Positions 7,832-16,764 of a DNA stretch of 64,000 nt are shown piece by piece. Numbering within the stretch: the stretch's first letter is position 1; every line of letters starts with the position of its first letter. A program made the translations under genes and the position numbers. The DNA lies in NCBI GenBank assembly GCA_016649875.1, contig JAENWW010000001.1:158514-222513 (forward strand). The letters run 5' to 3'. The notes beneath the pieces were generated by a model that did no database searches, was not told where the DNA came from, and worked only from the letters and a program-made list of their open reading frames with translations. The stretch comes from Coriobacteriia bacterium (GTDB taxonomy: Bacteria; Actinomycetota; Coriobacteriia; WRKU01; JAENWW01).

Positions 7832-8899
7832 TTACTCATCTCCCTTCTCGACTGCAATTCTTTCAATCTGCTCGAATACCTCGGTCGGTGTCGGAATGAT
7901 CCCGCCCGTGTGTCCGAAGAAGTCGACGGCTTTTCTGCCGGCGACGGACAGGCGCACATCATCTACCATCTGCCCCATGTTCATCTCGACCACGAGGAAC
8001 TTTTTCGCCCGGTCGACGACACTCTCGATGGCTTTAGTCGGATACGGCCACAAGGTAATCGGACGAATCAAGCCGACCTTGATTCCGACAGAACGCGCAC
8101 GATCGACGGCACTCCGAGCCACACGTGCGCTCGCACCGAAGGCGACGATGATGATTTCGGCATCGTCGGTTACATACATTTCCGCCCTCTGCTCATTTTC
8201 CTTAATGATTTCATAACGCTCGAAACGTTCGATGTTTTTGTCTTCAAGCTCCTGAGTCTTGAGGAACAAAGAGTTGATTACATTCTTTTTACGCTTGTTC
8301 CGGTGTCCGTCGGCAGCCCAAGGCTTATCGGTCTTCTCCGTTTTTTCTTGCGGTAGCGAAACGGGCTCCATCATCTGCCCGAGCATGCCGTCACCCAAAA
8401 TCATGACGGGCGTACGATAGCGATCGGCGATCTCGAAAGCGTTGTAGACTTCGTCGGCCATTTCTTGCACGGTCGAGGGAGCCAAAACGATCATGTGGAA
8501 GTCGCCGTGACCGGCCGCGCGGGTCGCCTGCCAGTAATCTGACTGGGCGGGCTGAATGCCGCCGAGACCGGGACCTCCGCGTGTGATGTTGACGATGACT
8601 CCCGGCAAATCGGCACCGGCCATATAGGAAATGCCCTCCGACTTGAGTGAAATTCCCGGAGATGACGAAGAAGTCATGGCACGTGCGCCTGTGCCGGCCG
8701 CGCCGTAGACCATATTGATAGCCGCGATTTCACTCTCGGCTTGAAGATACACACGCCCCAGCTTGGGCATCCGCTTGGACATGTAAGCCGCGAGTTCGGT
8801 CTGGGGGGTGATGGGATACCCGAAGAAACACTGACAGCCCGCACGAAGTGCGGCTTCGGCGATGGCTTCGTTACCTTTCATTAATACTTTCTCGGACAT
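7832..8899 (-). CDS. korA: 2-oxoacid:ferredoxin oxidoreductase, alpha subunit
   Basis: 355 residues, typical of the separate alpha subunit. Domain I begins MSEKVLMKGNEAIAEAALRA and has FGYPITPQTE and ALQAESE-like YLQAESEIAAINMVYGAAG, then MTSSSSPGISLKSEGISY. The later segment EIIIVAFGASARVARSAVD belongs to domain II. The start is ATG 8899 behind AAGGAG with a five-base spacer. The ferredoxin-like korD gene is two bases upstream. Family members close to this one are annotated as 2-oxoglutarate or 3-methyl-2-oxobutanoate oxidoreductases. Confidence 0.88.
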   Translation of the reverse strand: MSEKVLMKGNEAIAEAALRAGCQCFFGYPITPQTELAAYMSKRMPKLGRVYLQAESEIAAINMVYGAAGTGARAMTSSSSPGISLKSEGISYMAGADLPGVIVNITRGGPGLGGIQPAQSDYWQATRAAGHGDFHMIVLAPSTVQEMADEVYNAFEIADRYRTPVMILGDGMLGQMMEPVSLPQEKTEKTDKPWAADGHRNKRKKNVINSLFLKTQELEDKNIERFERYEIIKENEQRAEMYVTDDAEIIIVAFGASARVARSAVDRARSVGIKVGLIRPITLWPYPTKAIESVVDRAKKFLVVEMNMGQMVDDVRLSVAGRKAVDFFGHTGGIIPTPTEVFEQIERIAVEKGDE

Positions 8900-8901
8900 G
8901 A

Positions 8902-9111
8902 CTACTCCTTAACTACCGTAATCGCCACGTCGGGACACATGGTCGCGCACATTGCGCACGCGGTGCATTTCGACGCATCATCGAGTTTTGCAGGACGATA
9001 CCCTTTGGGGGTAAGTTTTTCCGCATCGAGAGAAATCAACGAACGAGGGCATACGTCGACGCACAGTCCGCATCCCTTGCAATAGGTTTCATCGATAATG
9101 ATTTTTGACAT
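8902..9111 (-). CDS. korD: 2-oxoacid:ferredoxin oxidoreductase, delta (2x[4Fe-4S]) subunit
   Basis: A 69-residue ferredoxin-like subunit with two complete cluster motifs, CKGCGLCVDVCP near residue 11 and CTACAMCATMCP near residue 49. It passes electrons from the TPP and iron-sulfur core to external ferredoxin. The start at 9111 has GGAGG nine bases upstream. It precedes korA by two bases and follows the ParA-like ATPase gene by fifteen. Confidence 0.9.
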   Translation of the reverse strand: MSKIIIDETYCKGCGLCVDVCPRSLISLDAEKLTPKGYRPAKLDDASKCTACAMCATMCPDVAITVVKE

Positions 9112-9126
9112 CGAATGGTTCCTCCT

Positions 9127-9858
9127 TTATCCACCGAGGACGGATTCGTCTTCGTCCCACGGGGTCCGAACGTATATCTTTACAGGATACAAAGCCCCGC
9201 CCGGCGGCGCAATCGATTCTTGCAAACTCGCCTCTTCGAAAAGGTCGGTCGGCACAGTAGCGCAGACAAGTGGCAAATCGAGCATCTCCGCCGTGCCGAC
9301 GGCGAAGTCGAAGGCATCGAGAAGAGTCTTGAGATTCGTCAGTTCTTGCAAATGGGAATTATGTATCACTCCGGTTGCTTTCAGATGCGACGCCTCTTCG
9401 ATTTCATGGAGGATTTCAGCCGCCTCCTGCGCCGTAGTCGTTAAGTTCCGGTATTTGTTGATGACATAGACAAGGTCGTATTCGTGCTCGGTGAAGTTGT
9501 GCGCATAGCGGCCGAGCGCAGTCGCACCGGCGTCGTCCCCGCCCACGTCGAAAATCACATATCCCGTCTTTTGTTCGAAGGCCGAATACACTTCGGCGGG
9601 AAGCGAGGGCGATTCGAGTGTCGAGCGTGCAAATGTCGGTCCGATGACACGGATACCGCGTTCTTCGAGCAGCTCGATATAATCGGAGCTTCGAAAATAC
9701 GGATTGACGATATCGAGGTCGACAAGTGTCACCGCCTCGTCCGCATCGGCCAAGTCGATTGCCATGTTCAGGGACAAATTCGTCTTACCGCTTCCGTAAT
9801 GACCGGTCACAATCACCATATGCTTTAGCGTCTCAGGGCTCCATTTTGTATAGTTCAC
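9127..9858 (-). CDS. ParA/MinD-like P-loop ATPase heading the oxidoreductase operon
   Basis: 243 residues from the GTG at 9858, which has GGAGG twelve bases upstream; a TTG at 9885 is an alternative. A Walker A of the form VTGHYGSGKTNLS opens the protein, followed by VTLVDLDIVNPYFR and a Walker B-like VIFDVGGDD, then VINKYRN. This is the SIMIBI or ParA fold, but the classic deviant KGGxGKT lysine is replaced by a GHYGSGKT loop. Its role is not known to me. Its position as first gene before korDABC suggests help in assembling, placing or inserting clusters into the oxidoreductase, which is an inference from context only. Confidence 0.75.
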   Translation of the reverse strand: MNYTKWSPETLKHMVIVTGHYGSGKTNLSLNMAIDLADADEAVTLVDLDIVNPYFRSSDYIELLEERGIRVIGPTFARSTLESPSLPAEVYSAFEQKTGYVIFDVGGDDAGATALGRYAHNFTEHEYDLVYVINKYRNLTTTAQEAAEILHEIEEASHLKATGVIHNSHLQELTNLKTLLDAFDFAVGTAEMLDLPLVCATVPTDLFEEASLQESIAPPGGALYPVKIYVRTPWDEDESVLGG

Positions 9859-9932
9859 GAGCTTTTTTCGCCTCCACTTTTGCAATTCGTATTCAATGTT
9901 GTACCCTATACCATACTAAAGCATAAGAAGGC

Positions 9933-9950
9933 GTGGGGAAATTCACCCAC
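9933..9950. promoter_or_regulatory. inverted repeat between divergent operons
   Basis: GTGGG (9933-9937) and CCCAC (9946-9950) form a small palindrome around an eight-base A/T-rich centre, in the 144-base gap between the kor operon and the second XRE-cupin gene. It is a possible operator for either cupin regulator. The gap also holds A/T-rich hexamers resembling -10 boxes on both strands, but no clear -35. Confidence 0.3.
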
Positions 9951-10002
9951 ATTTCTTATACACTGAAGTGGTAATGTCCCTCGTTTACACAGAAAGGCCC
10001 CC

Positions 10003-10581
10003 ATGGAACTCGACATGAAAGAGATTTCAAATCGCATCAAGTCTCTGCGCGAGGATTCCGATTTATCGGCCGCTGAGTTGGCTGAAGCCATCGGTGTAAG
10101 TGAGCAAGATTACATTATCCACGAGGATGGGGCGAAAGATTTTTCGTTCACCTTCCTGTATCGCGCAGCTGAAAAGCTCGGCGTCGACATGATCGACCTT
10201 TTGACGGGCGAAGAGCCCCACCTCCAAAGCTATTCGCTCGTGCGCGCCGGCGAAGGCCTCGATATCAAGCGTCGTGAAAGCTTCGAGTATCTTCACCTCG
10301 CGCCGACCTTCCGTCACAAACTGTGTGAGCCGTTCTTGGTGACGGCACCCTATATCGAAAAAGAGCAAAACACGCCTATCGCGACATCACAGCATGTCGG
10401 GCAGGAGTTGGATTACATAATTAGCGGTCGTCTGCGCTTTGTCTATGAGGACCACACTGAGGAACTCGGCGCAGGCGATGTATTGCTTTACGATTCTTCG
10501 CACGACCATGGCATGATCGCCATCGGAGGAGAACCGTGCAAGTTCCTCGCAGTGGTGTTAAAAGGAAACCACGACTCATAG
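10003..10581 (+). CDS. second XRE-family regulator with cupin domain
   Basis: 192 residues with the same architecture as the regulator at 5916-6467: helix-turn-helix at about 6-62 (ISNRIKSLREDSDLSAAELA, IGVSEQDYIIHEDGAKDF) then a cupin barrel (VGQELDYIISGRLRF, GAGDVLLYDSSHDHG). The HSHDH-like SSHDHG segment offers metal ligands. It is transcribed divergently from the kor operon and lies 20 bases before an acyl-CoA synthetase gene, as its paralogue does. The start at 10003 has AAAGG upstream. It probably represses or activates its own promoter and perhaps the divergent one; this is inferred. Confidence 0.83.
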   Translation: MELDMKEISNRIKSLREDSDLSAAELAEAIGVSEQDYIIHEDGAKDFSFTFLYRAAEKLGVDMIDLLTGEEPHLQSYSLVRAGEGLDIKRRESFEYLHLAPTFRHKLCEPFLVTAPYIEKEQNTPIATSQHVGQELDYIISGRLRFVYEDHTEELGAGDVLLYDSSHDHGMIAIGGEPCKFLAVVLKGNHDS

Positions 10582-10601
10582 ACGTTAGGAACATAACCAC
10601 C

Positions 10602-12344
10602 ATGCAGAATCTCAACTTGAAGTACATGCGCGAGACATATGACGATAACGGTATACTATCCGACTTGAAGCTCGAGTATCCCGACGACTTCAACTTCGCC
10701 TACGATTGCGTCGATGCGCTCGCAACAAGTGACCCCGACCGCCCAGCGATGGTGTGGTGCAATCCCGAGGGCGAAGAACATCGCTTCAGTTTCGCCGATA
10801 TGAAAGAGTGGTCGGATAAGACCGCTCACTACTTAAGCGACCTCGGCATCGGCAACGGAGATGCGGTGCTCGTCATCGTGCGTCGTCATTACCAATTCTG
10901 GTTCATCGCCACGGCGCTTCACAAACTCGGTGCGCTTTTGGTCCCGGCCACGTTCATGCTCAAAGAGCATGACCTCGAGTACCGGCTCAAAGGAGCGAGC
11001 GCCAAGGCGGTCATCGCCACGAGCTTAGGCGACATCGCGCAAGTCGTCGACAATGTCGCGCCTTCTTGTCCCGAACTCGAAATGAAAATCTTGGTCAACG
11101 GCGGCGGAGGCGGGCTCCTTAACGGCGAGGATGGATCGTTGGGCGAAAAGCTCTCGGGACCCGAGAATGTCTGCATTCTTCCGGGCGTACGAGAGGGCTG
11201 GCACGACTTCAACTCACAAGTCCGCGCAACCGATGCCGAATTCGCACGACGTGACACTTCGGTGCACGATCCGGCAATCTTGTATTTCTCTTCGGGCACG
11301 ACCGGGGATCCGAAGATGGCCTTGCACGATATGACCTATGCACTCGCACATATCGCCACTGCGAAGCATTGGCACAACGTCGTAAGCGACGGCGGGCTCC
11401 ATTTCACCATCGCCGACACCGGATGGGGCAAGGCCGTATGGGGAAAATACTACGGACAATGGCTCATGGAGGCCTGCGTGTTCACCTATGACTTCGACCG
11501 CTATGCGCCCCATGATATCCTCGAACTCATCAAAAAGTATGACATCACAAGCCTTTGTTGCCCACCGACCATGTATCGTCTCATGATGCTGGATGGTATC
11601 GAAAAATACGATCTCTCATCACTTACATACTGCACGACCGCCGGCGAGGCGCTCAATCCCGATCTCTATGCCAAGTGGCTCGACCAAACCGGCTTGCCCC
11701 TGGTCGAAGGATTCGGGCAGACCGAGACCGTTCTCAGCATTTTCAACAGCGTCGGCATGAAATGCAAGCCGGGTTCGATGGGCAAGCCCTCCCCGCTTTT
11801 CACCTTGAGCCTGTTCGACGGAGAAAAGTTCCATGTGACTCCCGGACAGAGAGGCGAAATCTGCATCAAGTTGGACCCCTATCCCGAAGGAATCATGGTC
11901 GAGTATTATCGCGATGCGGAAAAGACCGCCGAGGCCGTCGAGGGTGGCTGGTATCATACGGGTGATACGGCGTGGGTCGATGAGGACGGTTACTACTGGT
12001 ATGTCGGCAGAAACGACGACGTCATCAAGTCATCGGGCTATCGAATCGGACCTTTCGAGGTCGAAAGCGTTCTGCTCGAACACGAGGCGGTCGCCGAATG
12101 CGCCGTCACCGGAATACCCGATCCCGTGCGCGGCTTTGCCGTCAAAGCGACACTTGTTTTGGCAAAAGGGTACGAAAGAAGCAACGAGTTGACAGTGGAA
12201 CTGCAGTCGTGGGTAAAGACGCACACGGCTCCTTATAAGTTCCCGCGTGTCATCGACTACGTGGATGCACTACCGAAAACCGTCAACGGCAAAGTGCAAC
12301 GTAAGCTCATTCGCACCGCCGATAGGGAAAAAGCATCCGAATAG
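10602..12344 (+). CDS. second AMP-forming acyl-CoA synthetase
   Basis: 580 residues, related to the enzyme at 4212-5903 throughout (shared N-terminal YDDNG/YEDYF region, FSSGTTGDPKM P-loop, WGKAVWGKYYGQW, EALNPDLY, VEGFGQTET, VGRNDDVIKSSGYRIGPFEVE, C-terminal GKVQRKLIR). It would activate or release a medium-size carboxylic acid. The start is ATG 10602, since a longer frame overlaps the regulator gene. The last codons form one arm of the convergent terminator at 12331-12375. Its insertions (a GGGGG stretch near residue 160) make it slightly longer than the first copy, so substrate may differ. Confidence 0.87.
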   Translation: MQNLNLKYMRETYDDNGILSDLKLEYPDDFNFAYDCVDALATSDPDRPAMVWCNPEGEEHRFSFADMKEWSDKTAHYLSDLGIGNGDAVLVIVRRHYQFWFIATALHKLGALLVPATFMLKEHDLEYRLKGASAKAVIATSLGDIAQVVDNVAPSCPELEMKILVNGGGGGLLNGEDGSLGEKLSGPENVCILPGVREGWHDFNSQVRATDAEFARRDTSVHDPAILYFSSGTTGDPKMALHDMTYALAHIATAKHWHNVVSDGGLHFTIADTGWGKAVWGKYYGQWLMEACVFTYDFDRYAPHDILELIKKYDITSLCCPPTMYRLMMLDGIEKYDLSSLTYCTTAGEALNPDLYAKWLDQTGLPLVEGFGQTETVLSIFNSVGMKCKPGSMGKPSPLFTLSLFDGEKFHVTPGQRGEICIKLDPYPEGIMVEYYRDAEKTAEAVEGGWYHTGDTAWVDEDGYYWYVGRNDDVIKSSGYRIGPFEVESVLLEHEAVAECAVTGIPDPVRGFAVKATLVLAKGYERSNELTVELQSWVKTHTAPYKFPRVIDYVDALPKTVNGKVQRKLIRTADREKASE

Positions 12345-12375
12345 ACCGAGGTCGCTCTTAACTTTTCGGATGCTT
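12331..12375 (-). terminator. terminator formed by the overlapping ends of two convergent genes
   Basis: AAGCATCCGAA (12331-12341) and TTCGGATGCTT (12365-12375) make a perfect 11-base stem with a 23-base loop holding both stop codons. Read on the minus strand it is followed by TTTTTCCC, so it should end the deacetylase transcript; on the plus strand the T-run is missing and termination would be weaker. Confidence 0.6.
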
Positions 12376-13110
12376 GGATTCGATGATTGAATAAAACGTA
12401 AAACCCTGCTTTTTCAGCTTGTCTATGACCCACTGTAGGGCTTTCACGGTCTGGCTTCTGCTTCCTCCACCGTCATGCATCAAAATTATCTGTCCGTTTC
12501 TGACTTTATGTGTTGCACGGCCGATGATTTTTTTGACACCCGATCGCGACCAATCCCGTGGATCTTTATCCCAGTAGATGCGAATCAATTTCATCGCTCT
12601 TACTTTTTTGCGCACCCGCTTGTTCGCATTGCCGTAAGGAAGACGTACATAGCGTGTATCGATGCCGGTAACTCGGCAAATCTCTTTACGGGTAGTCTCG
12701 AGATCTTTCTCGATATTCTTATTCTTGGCCTTATTCATGTTTTTGTGATTCCATGAATGATTTGCGACTTGGTTTCCTTGCACCGCCTCGGCTTTTACGA
12801 TATCGCTGTGCCGTTCGGTTTGATTTCCCAAAACGAAAAAGGTCGCCGGAACGTGCTCCCTCTTGAGAATGGCAAGTATTCGATGTGTGTACACGGGACT
12901 CGGGCCATCGTCAAACGTCAGTGCAACATATTTGGCAGGCTTGTTATAGGGGAGTGGCTTACGCGCCTGAGATATTTTTCCTGTCGTGGCTGAGGGGCGC
13001 GATGCCGACTGTTTCGAACTGTTTGACGAAGCCTCACTCCTCCACGATACAGAACAAAATAGAATGCCGGACACGATGAGCACCCAATTGATCCGTGGTA
13101 ATCGGACCAC
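12358..13110 (-). CDS. exported NodB-type polysaccharide deacetylase
   Basis: 250 residues. A signal peptide or single anchor occupies about residues 7-28, then a serine-rich linker, then a NodB domain from about 62. All five family motifs are seen: TFDDGP (motif 1, catalytic Asp and metal Asp), HSWNH (motif 2, metal histidines), RLPYG (motif 3), DPRDW (motif 4) and ILMHDG (motif 5). It should remove N-acetyl groups from peptidoglycan or a surface glycan outside the membrane. The start is GTG 13110, with no good Shine-Dalgarno; later GTG codons in the hydrophobic segment are alternatives. It lies 72 bases after the multiheme cytochrome gene. Confidence 0.85.
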   Translation of the reverse strand: MVRLPRINWVLIVSGILFCSVSWRSEASSNSSKQSASRPSATTGKISQARKPLPYNKPAKYVALTFDDGPSPVYTHRILAILKREHVPATFFVLGNQTERHSDIVKAEAVQGNQVANHSWNHKNMNKAKNKNIEKDLETTRKEICRVTGIDTRYVRLPYGNANKRVRKKVRAMKLIRIYWDKDPRDWSRSGVKKIIGRATHKVRNGQIILMHDGGGSRSQTVKALQWVIDKLKKQGFTFYSIIESKHPKS

Positions 13111-13182
13111 CTTGCGCGGTATGGCACGAAGTATCGGTAAGCATCAGCTTGGATGTAATCAGTATTGCTCGGCGCATAAGAA

Positions 13183-14997
13183 TTATAAGCCGGGCGCAAT
13201 GTCGAGCGGTCCGAGCGAGGGACTTATCTTCGTGGAATACGTCGAAATCAAGTGCAGTGTACTGGCGCTCGGCACCGATAGAGTCGCTTCGGTGCTACCC
13301 TGTACTACGGGCGAGGAGGCTGCTGCGGACGTGTATTCACCGGAAGCAACGGGATCGTGGGCGCTTCCGTGACAAGCCGAACAGGTCTGAGTGCTGTCTT
13401 CGGAATGTCCGAGGTTGTTATCGGGGAGAATGGGGAGCTTCATTCCGTTCGTCGTATCGTTACGATCGAGACCGAGTATCGTCTGTTTCGAAGCGGGCAA
13501 ATCGGCGTAAAGGACATATTTTGTGGCACCGTCGACGCATGCTGTTCCGCTACTTGTGAGATGGCACGTAAAACAGATGTCATTCTTCCCATTCTTATCC
13601 ATTAAATTCACACCGCGCGTATCGGCAAAGTTATGATCGTTGGTCGAAGAACCGTGGGCGTTATGGCATTCATAACAAGGGATCGCCGAATTTTGGGGAA
13701 TCGTTGCACCGGCCGCGGTCACCTTGTGCCCGGCATTCGACTGCAAGAAGGCGGTGCGACTCGCTTCGGTCGAACCGAGCGGCAACGAAACGGTATCGGC
13801 GATGTTGGCCGCTGCACTCCAGGGCTGCCCGGAATTACTCCCGTTATGGCATGAAAGACAAAATGATGCATATGCTCCACTTGTTTTTTCCTCCTGCGTC
13901 ACGGTTCCTTCCATGCTGATCATGGCGCGGAGTTCACCACGGTCGGACAAAAGACCGCTGTACGGTGAAGTGCTTCCGTGTGAGCTATGGCAATATCGAC
14001 AGTCGCCTTTGTCGTAGCCGTTACTTGCGGAAATATTCGCATGAACGTTTTTCGTAGTTGAATTGGCAACCGTGGAGCCGGGATAGGTCCCTGCTTTCGG
14101 ATAGCCCGCATAGCCCGTCGTTGTTGCCTCGGTGACGAGCGTGGGGTTCGAAGTTGACGGATATGTTTTTCCGAAAGCTGTGACCCACGTATCATCGTCA
14201 TCGTGACAGGCTACGCAACGAGCATTTGCTTTGTTTGTGTCAACCACGATGCCTGCGGTTAAATTCCCGAATTTCTTGATGGTCGAAGGTTGCAGTGCCG
14301 AATCGGTCGAAGAGTTATTATGCGGGTCATGACACATCGTGCACTCTAATTTGCCATCTTCTGTCGACGCACTGTTCACTACATGGCCGGACTTTGATCC
14401 CGAGAGCACGGACTTGGTGAAGGTGCGCTCCGCGGCCGAACCCTTCGCGTGGCAATCGAGACAAACGGCAACCGCCTGGTTCTTCTGAGTTTGAGCACCG
14501 GAGGTCACGATGAATTTATCGTTGTTCGCACCATATGCAAGGTGACACTTTTGACAGGTCTGTGCATTACCGTCCGCAATTTTATGAGGTGAGACGCCCT
14601 CGTTGACGATGGAGGGCACCTGCTGCACGGAACTCCAATGCAAAGTCGAGGTGTCGACGGTATCGATGCCGTCACGGGTCGCACCCGACTGGATTGCATA
14701 TGAATGGTTGCTTCCCAGTTCGAGAAAAATATCTTTAAAATTCGTATCTTCAGTCTCGCCCACACGTTGCGCATTCTTACCCGTGGCGTCATCAGCGCGA
14801 TAAATCACATACACGTGAGCGCTGCTGACGGCAGGCCAAGAAATGGTCATGTTTCGGTAACCGGGAGTGAATACGAGTGCGCTGGTTGCGGTATTATCAA
14901 ACGCAAAAACAGAGGTTGTAAAAAGACCACAAGCCACCACAGACACTACAGCAGCGACAACTCCGATATTCCGTATAACCTTTTTGCTCAGCCGCAT
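13183..14997 (-). CDS. secreted nine-heme c-type cytochrome with fibronectin-III-like domain
   Basis: 604 residues. An N-terminal signal peptide (about 1-34, ending TTSVFAFD) is followed by a beta-rich domain that reads like fibronectin type III (about 36-130, TISWPAVSSAHVYVIYRADD). The rest carries nine CXXCH heme sites: CQKCH, CLDCH, CTMCH, CVACH, CRYCH, CLSCH, CYECH, CFTCH, CSACH. It should hold nine covalent hemes outside the membrane and carry electrons, possibly to extracellular acceptors. There is no sortase motif or second membrane segment, so the means of surface retention is unclear. The start is ATG 14997 with GAGG eight bases upstream; a GTG two codons earlier is less well placed. 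Confidence 0.87.
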   Translation of the reverse strand: MRLSKKVIRNIGVVAAVVSVVACGLFTTSVFAFDNTATSALVFTPGYRNMTISWPAVSSAHVYVIYRADDATGKNAQRVGETEDTNFKDIFLELGSNHSYAIQSGATRDGIDTVDTSTLHWSSVQQVPSIVNEGVSPHKIADGNAQTCQKCHLAYGANNDKFIVTSGAQTQKNQAVAVCLDCHAKGSAAERTFTKSVLSGSKSGHVVNSASTEDGKLECTMCHDPHNNSSTDSALQPSTIKKFGNLTAGIVVDTNKANARCVACHDDDDTWVTAFGKTYPSTSNPTLVTEATTTGYAGYPKAGTYPGSTVANSTTKNVHANISASNGYDKGDCRYCHSSHGSTSPYSGLLSDRGELRAMISMEGTVTQEEKTSGAYASFCLSCHNGSNSGQPWSAAANIADTVSLPLGSTEASRTAFLQSNAGHKVTAAGATIPQNSAIPCYECHNAHGSSTNDHNFADTRGVNLMDKNGKNDICFTCHLTSSGTACVDGATKYVLYADLPASKQTILGLDRNDTTNGMKLPILPDNNLGHSEDSTQTCSACHGSAHDPVASGEYTSAAASSPVVQGSTEATLSVPSASTLHLISTYSTKISPSLGPLDIAPGL

Positions 14998-15015
14998 ACG
15001 CACACCCTCAATTTA

Positions 15016-15103
15016 TAGAATTCTACGAGTAATTCTACCACATACATTGCCCGAGCAAACAGCACGTTTTTTTCGCTGACACCGTCAAAAGCTTACGAGT
15101 AAT
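15016..15103. promoter_or_regulatory. repeated element upstream of the nine-heme cytochrome gene
   Basis: TACGAGTAATT occurs at 15024-15034 and again at 15094-15104, 70 bases apart in the same orientation. The proximal copy sits inside the palindrome TAGAATT (15016-15022) / AATTCTA (15031-15037). On the minus strand that palindrome contains TAGAAT, a possible -10 with a weak TTTGCT-like -35 sixteen bases further up. This looks like a promoter with two binding sites for one regulator. Confidence 0.4.
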
Positions 15104-15185
15104 TATAACCTCTCGGACAGAGTTTTGCATCAATTCGTTACAGTGAATGTTATACCCGAAAACGTGTATTCACAACACACTCGAA

Positions 15186-16691
15186 TTATTTTCCCGCCTC
15201 GTTTTGCTCTTTGAGCATGACATCGTGTGCGCCGCCCTCGACGATACTCGTCTCGGAAACCAACGTGAGGCGAGCTTTCTCTTGGAGTTGCGGAATGCTG
15301 ATGGCGCCACAGTTGCACATGGTCGACTTCACCTTCGAAAGCGTGGTCATCAAGTTATCGTGCAGCGAGCCAGCGTAAGGAACGTAAGAATCGACTCCCT
15401 CGACGAAGGATAACTTCGCATCGCCGCCATTATCATAGCGCTGCCAATTACGTGCCCGCGCCGATCCTTCGCCCCAATACTCCTTCATGTAGTGGCCGTT
15501 GACCATGACTTTGTTGGTCGGGCTTTCGTCGAACCGCGAGAAGTACCGACCCAGCATGCAAAAGTCCGCTCCCATGGCCAGTGCGATTGAGAGATGGTAA
15601 TCGTAGACGATTCCACCGTCCGAGCAAACCGGAACGTACACCCCGGTTTCCTTGAAATATTCGTCGCGTGCCGCGACGACTTCGATAAGTGATGTCCCTT
15701 GGCCGCGCCCGATACCTTTCGTCTCACGCGTTATGCAAATCGAGCCGCCGCCGATACCGACTTTGACGAAATCGGCGCCGCTTTCTGCGAGGAATCTGAA
15801 GCCCTCGCGATCGACGACATTGCCGGCTCCCACCTTGACGGAATCGCCATATGTCGCGCGAATCCACGAAAGAGTCTTTTCCTGCCACACCGAAAAGCCC
15901 TCGGATGAGTCGATACACAAAATATCTGCACCGGCCTCGACGAGCTCGGGTACACGCTGCGCATAGTCACGTGTGTTGATTCCGGCTCCGACGACGAAAC
16001 GCTTGTGCGAATCGAGCAGTTCGAGGGGATTTTCCTTATGTGCATCGTAATCCTTGCGAAATACGAAAGCGATTAAACGGCCGACCATGCTTAGAATGGG
16101 AAGGGCATTGAGCTTGTTATCCCAAATGATGTCGTTTGCCTCCGAAAGTGTCACTCCTTCGGGCGCCGTGATAAGACGATCGATCGGCGTCATGAACTCG
16201 GAAACGTGTGTTCCGCCGTTCAAACGGGAAACGCGGTAGTCTTTGCTGGTGACCATGCCGAGGAGTTTGCCGTTCGAGGAGCCGTCGTCGGTGACTGCAA
16301 CGGTCGAGTGTCCGCTCGCCTCTTTGAGCGCGAGGATATCAGCCAATGCCTGGTCGGGACGGATGTTTGACTCGCTCGGTACGAAGCCGGCTTTGTGCGC
16401 CTTGACCCGACGAACCATGTCCGTTTGATCTTGTATCGGCTGTGAACCGAATATGAAAGAAATACCTCCTTCTTTCGCCAACGCAACGGCCATTCCGTCA
16501 TCGGAAACCGCTTGCATCACGGCTGAGACGAGAGGTATATTCGCAGAAATCGCAGGCTGCTCACCTTTTTTGAACTTGACTATAGGCGTCTTGAGGCTTG
16601 TATTGGTCGGAACGCATTGGTCCGAAGAATATCCCGGAACTAAAAGATATTCACTGAAAGTGTGCGAAGGTTCCTCGTAATAAAAAGCCAT
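15186..16691 (-). CDS. guaB: inosine-5'-monophosphate dehydrogenase
   Basis: 501 residues. It oxidises IMP to XMP with NAD, the committed step of guanine nucleotide synthesis. The barrel contains the catalytic loop [15 protein letters not shown] with the active cysteine, the [11 protein letters not shown] phosphate region and [21 protein letters not shown] pair of CBS repeats is inserted at about 95-220. The usual GIGPGSICTTR is changed at two positions, as in some IMPDH subgroups. The start at 16691 is preceded by GGGAGG ten bases upstream. It is a single-gene unit with its own promoter. Confidence 0.92.
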   Translation of the reverse strand: MAFYYEEPSHTFSEYLLVPGYSSDQCVPTNTSLKTPIVKFKKGEQPAISANIPLVSAVMQAVSDDGMAVALAKEGGISFIFGSQPIQDQTDMVRRVKAHKAGFVPSESNIRPDQALADILALKEASGHSTVAVTDDGSSNGKLLGMVTSKDYRVSRLNGGTHVSEFMTPIDRLITAPEGVTLSEANDIIWDNKLNALPILSMVGRLIAFVFRKDYDAHKENPLELLDSHKRFVVGAGINTRDYAQRVPELVEAGADILCIDSSEGFSVWQEKTLSWIRATYGDSVKVGAGNVVDREGFRFLAESGADFVKVGIGGGSICITRETKGIGRGQGTSLIEVVAARDEYFKETGVYVPVCSDGGIVYDYHLSIALAMGADFCMLGRYFSRFDESPTNKVMVNGHYMKEYWGEGSARARNWQRYDNGGDAKLSFVEGVDSYVPYAGSLHDNLMTTLSKVKSTMCNCGAISIPQLQEKARLTLVSETSIVEGGAHDVMLKEQNEAGK

Positions 16692-16735
16692 CGGTTAGCA
16701 TCCTCCCATAGGTTTATACATTTTTGAGTGTTTCT

Positions 16736-16764
16736 ATACTATAAGCAATTCTACCCCATCGCAA
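16736..16764 (-). promoter_or_regulatory. candidate guaB promoter
   Basis: On the minus strand TTGCGA (16764-16759) and TAGTAT (16741-16736) are separated by 17 bases, giving a leader of about 40 bases before the guaB ATG. An overlapping TATAGT offers a shifted -10. Confidence 0.4.
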
